From NCBI GenBank assembly GCA_027004335.1, contig JALTID010000022.1, positions 2,462 through 15,053 on the forward strand: DNA of 12,592 nucleotides, in the 5' to 3' direction. Both the position numbers and the translations under genes were made by a program. Below are positions 6,961 through 12,592 of the stretch, one piece after another (the stretch's first letter is position 1; every line of letters begins with the position of its first letter). The notes under the pieces are model-generated. The model ran no database searches and was not told the origin of the DNA. It saw only the letters and a list, made by a program, of their open reading frames with translations. This DNA comes from a bacterium (lineage in GTDB: Bacteria > JALSQH01).

Positions 6961-8125
6961 TTAGTGCCTCCATTATCACTTCCATATCCTTGTCTCCTCT
7001 TCCAGAGATATTTACAACGATTATCTCATTTTTCTTAAACCTGCCGGATTCTCTTAAAAGATATGCAACTGCGTGAGCTGATTCAAGGGCTGGAATTATC
7101 CCTTCTGATTGGGATAGTACTTTTACAGCTTCAATAACCTCATCATCTGTGGCACTTGACGCTATAATTCTGCCGCTTTCAGCTAAGTAGGATAGTTCAG
7201 GCCCCACCCCTGGATAATCAAGACCGGGAGCAATGGAATGAACTTTTTTAACCTGCCCCCATCTATCCTGGAGCAAAAGTGAGTTGGTTCCGTGTAAATA
7301 TCCTTTTTCTCCTCTGTTGAGTGTTGCAGAATGGAGGTCATTTAAACCCCTACCAGCTGCTTCTACCCCCACCAATTTTGTCTCCCGGTTTTTTATAAAT
7401 GCGGAGAATATCCCCATGGCATTAGAACCACCACCAACACATGCTAATACATAATCAGGATTTCTCCTCTCAAATTTCTGTATCTGTGCTTTAGTTTCTC
7501 TACCTATAATGGATTGAAAATACTTAACAATAGCCGGATAGGGATGTGGTCCAACTACAGATCCGAGGAGGTAGTATGTGTCTTTTACTCTCTCTGCCCA
7601 GTCTCTCAATGCTTCATTTATAGCATCCTTGAGGGTGCCACTACCTTTTTCAACGGGAATCACCTTTGCCCCTAAAAGTTCCATCCTGAGTACATTTAAC
7701 CTCTGTCTTATAACATCCTCGCTTCCCATAAATACTTCACACTCAAGACCCAGATATGCCGCTGCTGTAGCAGTGGCAACACCATGCTGGCCTGCCCCGG
7801 TTTCTGCAATGATTCGTTTTCTTCCCATATACTTTGCCAGTAGCGCCTGTCCGATGGTATTGTTGATCTTATGTGCCCCTGTGTGAGCAAGATCCTCTCT
7901 TTTCAGGTAGACCTTTGCCCCCACAACTTCTGATAATCTATGGGCGTATGTGAGGGGAGTGGGTCTTCCCACATAGGTTTTGAGAAGATGGTGGAGTTCC
8001 TTTTTAAACTCCTTATCCTTCTTTGCTTTTAAAAAATTTTCCTCAAGCTCCTGCAAGATTGGTATAAATAGCTCAGGGATATATACCCCTCCAAACCCAC
8101 CGTAGTAGCGTTTTAGCTTAAACAT
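6947..8125 (-). CDS. trpB: Tryptophan synthase beta chain
   Basis: TrpB is the PLP enzyme that joins indole and serine to give tryptophan, working in an alpha2-beta2 complex with TrpA. The 392 residues match the usual TrpB1 class. The start has the expected [10 protein letters not shown]. The PLP lysine is K86 in HTGAHKINN, the catalytic glutamate E108 in AETGAGQHG, the PLP phosphate is held by [10 protein letters not shown] at 229-238, and the SGRGDKD motif (374-380) contains the serine near the pyridine nitrogen. [10 protein letters not shown] and PALESAHA are the COMM-domain and indole-site segments. It overlaps trpF by 13 bases, with AAGGAGG just before the ATG. It has TrpB1 features, in line with the adjacent trpA, and not the TrpB2 form. 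Confidence 0.98.
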   Translation of the reverse strand: MFKLKRYYGGFGGVYIPELFIPILQELEENFLKAKKDKEFKKELHHLLKTYVGRPTPLTYAHRLSEVVGAKVYLKREDLAHTGAHKINNTIGQALLAKYMGRKRIIAETGAGQHGVATATAAAYLGLECEVFMGSEDVIRQRLNVLRMELLGAKVIPVEKGSGTLKDAINEALRDWAERVKDTYYLLGSVVGPHPYPAIVKYFQSIIGRETKAQIQKFERRNPDYVLACVGGGSNAMGIFSAFIKNRETKLVGVEAAGRGLNDLHSATLNRGEKGYLHGTNSLLLQDRWGQVKKVHSIAPGLDYPGVGPELSYLAESGRIIASSATDDEVIEAVKVLSQSEGIIPALESAHAVAYLLRESGRFKKNEIIVVNISGRGDKDMEVIMEALNEQS

Positions 8126-8745
8126 CCTGCCTCCTTTAGTTTCTTTTTAAGAGAAACTATTTTTCTTGAAGATTTTATACCTGGTGATATTTCTACGCCA
8201 GAATTAAAATCAAGTCCAAAGGGCTTAAAAATTTTTAAAGGTTGCTGAAAATTTGATTCATTCAAGCCTCCGGCGATAATCACTGGAAAATCTAGCTCTT
8301 TCAAAAAGGAAAGTCTTTGATGGTTAAATGTTTTTCCAGAACCTCCATAATTCTCTGTCGGAGTATCAATCAGTATTGCGAATGGCGATTTTGAAATGTA
8401 GCTCTCAATTAATTCCGGTAGATTTTCCATAGCTGGAATAGCTTTTATGACTGTGCTATGAGGAAATTTTCTGATAATTTCGGGAGGCTCATTGCCATGA
8501 AGCTGGAGATAATCAAGCCCCACATAATTTAATATCCTGATTATTTTCTCTGGTTCTTCATTAACAAAAATACCGACTTTTTTTATTGTTGTGAGGTTTT
8601 CAGAAATGAATCTTGCTTCTTCAGGAGATATGAACCTTTTGCTTTTAGGATAAAAATTAAATCCGACTGCACTGAATCCATTCTTTTCTATTAAAAGAGC
8701 TGTTGCGAGATCTCTTACCCCACAGATCTTAACCCAGCATGGCAT
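8113..8745 (-). CDS. trpF: Phosphoribosylanthranilate isomerase
   Basis: TrpF carries out the Amadori rearrangement of phosphoribosylanthranilate to its carboxyphenylamino deoxyribulose phosphate form, the third step from anthranilate-forming TrpE/G. It is a single-domain TIM barrel of 210 residues, not fused to TrpC as in E. coli. The general base is the cysteine of WVKICGVRD (C8) and the general acid is D127 in [17 protein letters not shown]. Other family segments are [24 protein letters not shown] and GLDFNSGVE. The ATG lies inside the last codons of trpC (17-base overlap), with AAAGGAG about seven bases upstream. The end overlaps trpB. Confidence 0.96.
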   Translation of the reverse strand: MPCWVKICGVRDLATALLIEKNGFSAVGFNFYPKSKRFISPEEARFISENLTTIKKVGIFVNEEPEKIIRILNYVGLDYLQLHGNEPPEIIRKFPHSTVIKAIPAMENLPELIESYISKSPFAILIDTPTENYGGSGKTFNHQRLSFLKELDFPVIIAGGLNESNFQQPLKIFKPFGLDFNSGVEISPGIKSSRKIVSLKKKLKEAGCLS

Positions 8746-9499
8746 TTTTTAACTCCTTTATTTTATTTATGTAATTGGATGATTTCAAAATTGAGGTTCC
8801 AATGAGAAAACCTTTGACGCCTTTTCTGGAAAGGATTTTGATATCATCCGGGGTTCCAATGCCACTTTCAGAGATAATTGTTATTTCTTCCGGTATAAAG
8901 GGCATGAGTTCCAGTGTGGTTTCAATTGTTGTTTTGAAGGTTCTGAGGTTTCTGTTATTTATGCCTATGATCTCAGGGTTAATATTTAATGCTTTAATGA
9001 TATCCTCTCTGTTATGGACCTCTACAATTACCTGAAGACCCTTCCCTCTTGCGATGTTGTAAAATTCTGCCAGTTCTTTTTCTGTGAGAATTGATGCAAT
9101 GAGAAGAATTATGTCTGCTCCAAGATTGTATGCTAAATCAATCTGCCACGGGTCTATTATAAATTCTTTGAATAATAATGGTACTTCAAAGGATGTTGCA
9201 AGCTCTCGCGTGAAACAGGGGTCTCCCTGAAAGAACTTCCTATCTGCAAGCACAGAAATAGCATCCGCACCAGCCCTGACATAGGTTGTAGCAATTTCTC
9301 CTATTGAAAATTTTTCAGGGAGAATTCTCCCCTCAGAGGGAGAGGCGGGTTTTATTTCAGTGAGGATAAATGAATGAGCAGGTGGAAAAAAGAGGGTTTC
9401 ACGGGGTCTCATGGTTGGATCTAATTTTGCAAATTCTTCTTTGAGTCCTTTTAACTCTCCTCTTTTATGTTGTATTATGGTCGTGAGGATATCGCTCAT
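8729..9499 (-). CDS. trpC: Indole-3-glycerol phosphate synthase
   Basis: TrpC closes the indole ring, converting the trpF product to indole-3-glycerol phosphate with loss of CO2 and water. The 256 residues form one TIM barrel. Catalytic residues that can be lined up with the Sulfolobus enzyme are E48 and K50 (LTEIKPASPSEG), K111 (LLFKEFIID), E160 (VEVHN), N181 or N182 (GINNRNLRTF) and E211/S212 (IISESGI). The phosphate site GFLIGTSIL is near the end. The start overlaps the trpD stop as ATGA (9496-9499), with AAGGAGG a little farther upstream than usual. Its product feeds TrpA directly. Confidence 0.97.
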   Translation of the reverse strand: MSDILTTIIQHKRGELKGLKEEFAKLDPTMRPRETLFFPPAHSFILTEIKPASPSEGRILPEKFSIGEIATTYVRAGADAISVLADRKFFQGDPCFTRELATSFEVPLLFKEFIIDPWQIDLAYNLGADIILLIASILTEKELAEFYNIARGKGLQVIVEVHNREDIIKALNINPEIIGINNRNLRTFKTTIETTLELMPFIPEEITIISESGIGTPDDIKILSRKGVKGFLIGTSILKSSNYINKIKELKNAMLG

Positions 9500-10539
9500 C
9501 CTGTAACTTCCTCCTTCTGGGAAAAACCTATAAGCTGATTTAGTTTTTCAAGGGGCTTAAAGGAGTTAAGAATTTCTTTGGCTTCTGCTACACCATCTGC
9601 GAGAGCTCCCCCGTTTCTGAGGTAAAAGAGCATCCCTGAATTCAATATCGTCATATCTTTTGCTACTTCTGGAGCCTCTCCAGTGAAAATGGCTTTGATC
9701 AATGAGGCACTTTCTTCCGGATTCGTAACTATTATCTCCTCCATCTCTTCAGGAGAGTGCTTCATTCCTAACTGTTCAGGCTGTATGATAACCTCTTCAA
9801 ATTTTTCCTCATCAAAAATTATGGCCCTTGTGGGAGCAAAAGGTGAAATTTCGTCAAGCCCATCATAACTGGAGAAAACCGCTGCTTTTTTCACACCTAA
9901 TTTTTTCAAAACCTTTGCTACTGGCTTAACAAAATCCGGGGAGAATACCCCCATTGTGTGATATGTCACTGGACCAGCAGGGTTCACAAGAGGTCCGATT
10001 ATGTTGAAAATTGTACGGAAGCCTAACTTCTGTCTCACAGGTGCCACTGCCTTCATGGCTGGATGAAAAAATGGTGCAAAGAGAAAAGTGATCCCGATTT
10101 TCTTAAGAGCTTCCTCAGCCCTTTTAGGAGTCAGAGAAGTTATGTTTATTCCCAGCGACACAAGTACATCTGCAGATCCGGAGGAACTTGTAACTGATCT
10201 GTTTCCATGTTTTGCCACTCTGAAACCACCTGCTGCTGCAACAAAGGCCTCTGCTGTGGAGATGTTAAAGGTGCTTTTGCCGTCTCCTCCGGTGCCACAG
10301 GTGTCAACAAGGTTTTCTCTGTCTTTACATTTTACCATTACCATCTTTTCCTTTAATGCCTCAGCCACACCCAAAATCTCTTCCTCCTTTTCCCCTTTCA
10401 TCCTGAGTGCAGTTAAAAATGCACTGCTCTGAATGGGATCCATCTCTTCGCTGAGAATTGCGGAGATGATACTTTTCACCTCCTCCGCCTCTAAATCCTC
10501 ATGGTTGATCAATTTTGATATTGCTGTTTTGTAGCTCAT
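9496..10539 (-). CDS. trpD: Anthranilate phosphoribosyltransferase
   Basis: TrpD attaches a phosphoribosyl group from PRPP to anthranilate. The 347 residues show the small helical N-terminal domain followed by the nucleoside phosphorylase-type fold. The PRPP loop GTGGD is at 82-86, followed by KSTFNIST; KHGNRSVTS is at 110-118. The anthranilate-site segment FFHPAMKAVAPVRQKLG, the RTIFNIIGPLVNPA block at 175-188 and the metal-binding DGLDE at 226-230 are all present. It is not fused to a TrpG domain, unlike E. coli. It overlaps trpG by four bases (ATGA, 10536-10539) and has AGGAGG six bases before the ATG. Translational coupling to trpG is likely. Confidence 0.97.
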   Translation of the reverse strand: MSYKTAISKLINHEDLEAEEVKSIISAILSEEMDPIQSSAFLTALRMKGEKEEEILGVAEALKEKMVMVKCKDRENLVDTCGTGGDGKSTFNISTAEAFVAAAGGFRVAKHGNRSVTSSSGSADVLVSLGINITSLTPKRAEEALKKIGITFLFAPFFHPAMKAVAPVRQKLGFRTIFNIIGPLVNPAGPVTYHTMGVFSPDFVKPVAKVLKKLGVKKAAVFSSYDGLDEISPFAPTRAIIFDEEKFEEVIIQPEQLGMKHSPEEMEEIIVTNPEESASLIKAIFTGEAPEVAKDMTILNSGMLFYLRNGGALADGVAEAKEILNSFKPLEKLNQLIGFSQKEEVTG

Positions 10540-11120
10540 TTTAACCCTCCTGTGGCTATTTTTATGAAATTTTTGATTATTTCCTTACCCTGTGGTGTTA
10601 GAACCGACTCAGGATGGAACTGAATGCCATACACAGGCAGCTCCCTGTGCTTTATTGCCATAATCTCATTATCATCTGTTGATCTTGCAAGGATCTCAAT
10701 TTCATCTGGAAGACCATCCACAACCAGTGAATGATATCTACCTCCTTCAATTTCTTCTGGAAGATTTTCAAAAATTTCTGCTCCCTGCTGGAGTTTTATC
10801 TTTGAGGACTTCCCGTGCATTATTTTTTTTGCCTGCCTGATTTTCCCTCCAAAGGCGTAGCCAATAACCTGGTGTCCAAGACAGATACCTAATGTGGGAA
10901 TCTTAGAAAATCTCTTTGCTATTTCCACCACACCAGGGATCTTTTCAGGTCGTCCAGGACCGGGGGAAATCACAATTGCTTCTATTTTCATATCAATGAC
11001 TTTTGCTGGAACAACTAAATTACTTCGGAGTACTCTGACATTCTCTTCTCCAATAAATTCAGCAATGTACTGGTAGAGGTTGTAAACAAAAGAGTCAAAA
11101 TTATCTATTATCAAAAACAT
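10536..11120 (-). CDS. trpG: Anthranilate synthase glutaminase component
   Basis: TrpG is the class I glutamine amidotransferase that hands ammonia to TrpE for anthranilate synthesis. It has 194 residues and is a free-standing subunit. The nucleophile is C80 in GICLGHQ, and the His-Glu pair is H169 and E171 in YGIQFHPES. The oxyanion-hole segment SPGPGRP follows an N terminus LIIDNFDSFVYNL that is typical of the family. In some bacteria the same glutaminase also serves para-aminobenzoate synthase (PabA role); its place next to trpE indicates at least the tryptophan job, and the window cannot show whether it is shared. The ATG sits in the last codons of trpE (20-base overlap), six bases after AAGGAGG. 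Confidence 0.96.
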   Translation of the reverse strand: MFLIIDNFDSFVYNLYQYIAEFIGEENVRVLRSNLVVPAKVIDMKIEAIVISPGPGRPEKIPGVVEIAKRFSKIPTLGICLGHQVIGYAFGGKIRQAKKIMHGKSSKIKLQQGAEIFENLPEEIEGGRYHSLVVDGLPDEIEILARSTDDNEIMAIKHRELPVYGIQFHPESVLTPQGKEIIKNFIKIATGGLK

Positions 11121-12471
11121 CTTCTCCCTCCTTCGCTGCTTTTAAAAGGGCTTTTGCTTTATTTATAGTTTCTTCATACTCTTTTTCGGGAACTGAGTCA
11201 TAAACAATTCCCGCACCAGCCTGAATAAGGACGGTTGGGCCCTTTTTAAGAATTGTTCTGATAGTTATGCAGGTGTCCATATTCCTGTTGAAATCTATGT
11301 AACCTACTGCCCCAGCGTAGGGACCCCTCTTGTCAGGTTCTAATTCTTCAATTATTTCCATTGCCCTGATCTTGGGAGCTCCTGAAACTGTTCCCGCGGG
11401 GAAAGTTGAGGCCAATAGCTGCAAAGGTGAGACATCATTTTTAAGTTCCGATACCACATCAGTAACAATATGCATCACATGGGAGTAATACTCCACCCTG
11501 TATGGGTCGACAAGATGTACGCTTCCTGCCCTTGAGACTTTCCCGAGGTCGTTTCTTGCAAGGTCCACAAGCATCAGATGTTCAGCCCTTTCTTTGGGAT
11601 CATTTAGAAGGTCTTCTTCTAATTTTTTATCTTCAATAGGATTCAAACCTCTTCCTCTTGTCCCGGCAATTGGTCTTATCATTGCTTTGTTGCCAATTTT
11701 TTTAACATGGACTTCAGGGGAGGAACCGATGAGTTGATGGTCGCCGAAATTCAGCAGGAACAGATAGGGAGAGGGATTGATCTTTCTTAATCTCCTGTAA
11801 AGATCAAGATAGGTGAGGCTGGTTTCAACTGTTAATTTTTGAGAGAGAACCACCTGGAAAATCTCTCCTGCAATTATGTAATCCTTAGCTTTGCTTACTG
11901 CGTTCATAAATTCTTCTCTGGTAAAGTTGGAACTGATTTTTTGCCCGTTGGTGGAAAGAAATGAAGATGTTTTCACCTGTTTTTTCAGAAGCTCCTTAAT
12001 CCTGTTTATTTTTTTTGTGGTTTCTCTGTGATTACCCCCGGGGGGGATCACTCCAGCTATCTTAAGTGAATGGTAGAGATGGTCAAAAATCAGAAAAATC
12101 TGAGGGGATACAAGATTTATGTATGGTAAATTCAGGGGGTCAGGTTTCAGATCAGGAAGTTCTTCAATGTATCTGATGAAATCGTATGAAAAGTAGCCTG
12201 CCGGTCCCCCTAAGTATGGTAAATCCCTATCAGTTTCAAAATTGGAGAGAAATTCTTCAATAAGAGGTAAGGGGTTGGTAGCTCCATATTCATCTTCATT
12301 GTCCATATATTTTATGTCCAGAAGTTTTTTGTTCGCTGTGATCTTTAACCAGGGAAAAAGGCCGATGAAGGAGTATCTACCCATGGTTTCCACTCTGGCA
12401 GAGCTTTCCAGGAGAAAAACAGGGTTAAGGGATTGCAGTTTTAGAAAAACCGAAATGGGGGTTTCAAGGTC
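11101..12471 (-). CDS. trpE: Anthranilate synthase component I (N-terminal start missing)
   Basis: TrpE binds chorismate and, with ammonia from TrpG, releases anthranilate and pyruvate. From the DLETP motif (12469-12471 codes the D) to the stop there are 456 residues, so about 25-35 residues are missing compared with a usual TrpE. A GTG at 12391-12393 could be taken as a start, but clear homology continues 26 codons upstream through DLETPISVFLKL and FLLESSA, so it is internal. The LLES element is the tryptophan feedback site in characterised enzymes. The chorismate-binding part shows PIAGTRGRG, RAEHLMLVDLARND, PAGTVSGAPKIRAME and AGAVGYIDF. The frame stays open to base 12592 but homology does not. 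No promoter or leader peptide is visible because that region is absent. Confidence 0.95.
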   Translation of the reverse strand, partial: DLETPISVFLKLQSLNPVFLLESSARVETMGRYSFIGLFPWLKITANKKLLDIKYMDNEDEYGATNPLPLIEEFLSNFETDRDLPYLGGPAGYFSYDFIRYIEELPDLKPDPLNLPYINLVSPQIFLIFDHLYHSLKIAGVIPPGGNHRETTKKINRIKELLKKQVKTSSFLSTNGQKISSNFTREEFMNAVSKAKDYIIAGEIFQVVLSQKLTVETSLTYLDLYRRLRKINPSPYLFLLNFGDHQLIGSSPEVHVKKIGNKAMIRPIAGTRGRGLNPIEDKKLEEDLLNDPKERAEHLMLVDLARNDLGKVSRAGSVHLVDPYRVEYYSHVMHIVTDVVSELKNDVSPLQLLASTFPAGTVSGAPKIRAMEIIEELEPDKRGPYAGAVGYIDFNRNMDTCITIRTILKKGPTVLIQAGAGIVYDSVPEKEYEETINKAKALLKAAKEGEDVFDNR

Positions 12472-12480
12472 TCCATCGAT
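12472..12480. other. Probable junction between native and foreign DNA
   Basis: TrpE similarity ends at the codon for D of DLETP (12469-12471), and the ATPase-like reading begins just beyond, with ATC GAT GGA codons. Base composition changes sharply at the same place. I see no terminal inverted repeat or target duplication, though both could lie outside the window. A misassembled contig end or a true insertion breakpoint would look the same here. Confidence 0.6.
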
Positions 12481-12592
12481 CTCTTCTCGCCCATGGACCG
12501 CGGCCTGGATCAGCGCCTGGACCGCGAGCTGGTTGATGCTCCGGGGACGACCGGCAGAGGCGTTGAAGAGCTGAGTGATCGCTGAGTCGGAG
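12472..12592 (-). CDS. C-terminal fragment resembling an ExeA/TniB-type transposon ATPase
   Basis: In the same frame as trpE, the last 121 bases encode about 40 residues that are not TrpE. The readable core is LFNASAGRPRSINQLAVQAL, then IQAAVHGREEIDG. The pattern LF-x-(A/S)-S-x-G-x-P-R-x-I-N-x-L-A-x2-AL is, from memory, the end of the AAA+ lid with the sensor-2 G-x-PR arginine in ExeA/GspA-like ATPases, including those that accompany transposases. G+C is about 66% by hand count over 12481-12592, against about 47% in the 120 bases before it. The nucleotide-binding motifs would lie beyond the window. Family assignment is moderate; that it does not belong to TrpE is fairly sure. Confidence 0.5.

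Noticed and set aside
12391-12393. GTG as the start of trpE, giving a 430-residue protein.
   Set aside because: Clear TrpE homology (DLETPISVFLKL, FLLESS) continues 26 codons upstream in the same frame, and there is no ribosome binding site suited to this GTG.
12242-12574. A 110-codon + strand frame crossing the trpE 5' part and the GC-rich end.
   Set aside because: It is antisense to clearly conserved TrpE sequence, has no recognisable motif, and spans the probable junction.
1-12592. CRISPR arrays, tRNA or rRNA genes, complete insertion sequences, toxin-antitoxin or defence genes.
   Set aside because: None were seen on either strand. Almost every base is explained by conserved housekeeping genes, with no gene-free stretch above 70 bases.

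Overview
The window comes from an unidentified bacterium of moderate-to-low G+C. Two genome blocks meet tail to tail, and a short stretch at the far right end looks foreign. Strong AGGAGG-type ribosome binding sites, an ATG or GTG start for every complete gene, and tight or overlapping gene spacing all indicate bacterial operons. The N-terminal part of RNA polymerase alpha (LTDTYGKF, EPFERGYG, GNSLRRVLLSS) recalls Acidobacteriota- or Desulfobacterota-type sequences. That is an impression from memory, not a placement. The left end is cut inside secY and the right end inside an open reading frame, as expected for a metagenomic contig.

Left block, + strand, bases 1-6167: this is the distal part of the spc operon running into the alpha operon. 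The order is secY (5' truncated), adk, map, infA, rpmJ, rpsM, rpsK, rpsD, rpoA, rplQ. The genes supply the protein-export channel, adenylate kinase, N-terminal methionine removal, initiation factor IF1, five ribosomal proteins and the RNA polymerase alpha subunit. Adenylate kinase, uS4 and bL36 all keep their zinc-ligand cysteines. Ribosomal protein bL17 carries an unusual Lys/Glu-rich C-terminal extension of about 117 residues, which doubles its length.

Right block, - strand, bases 6193-12471: this is a complete seven-gene tryptophan operon in the order trpE-G-D-C-F-B-A, with every enzyme on its own polypeptide. All six junctions overlap by 4 to 20 bases, which suggests translational coupling. 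Together the genes convert chorismate to tryptophan. Catalytic residues are visible in each enzyme, so the pathway looks functional. The two operons converge with only 25 bases between stop codons and no convincing terminator.

Right edge, 12472-12592: the trpE frame stays open to the window end, but TrpE homology stops at a DLETP motif. The remaining 121 bases are about two-thirds G+C and encode, in the same frame, what looks like the C-terminal lid of an ExeA/TniB-type AAA+ ATPase associated with transposons. The trpE start and its promoter or leader are therefore not present. A chimeric contig end is the likeliest explanation; a real mobile-element insertion or fusion is the alternative. 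I saw no convincing new biological system: most of the window is conserved housekeeping DNA.
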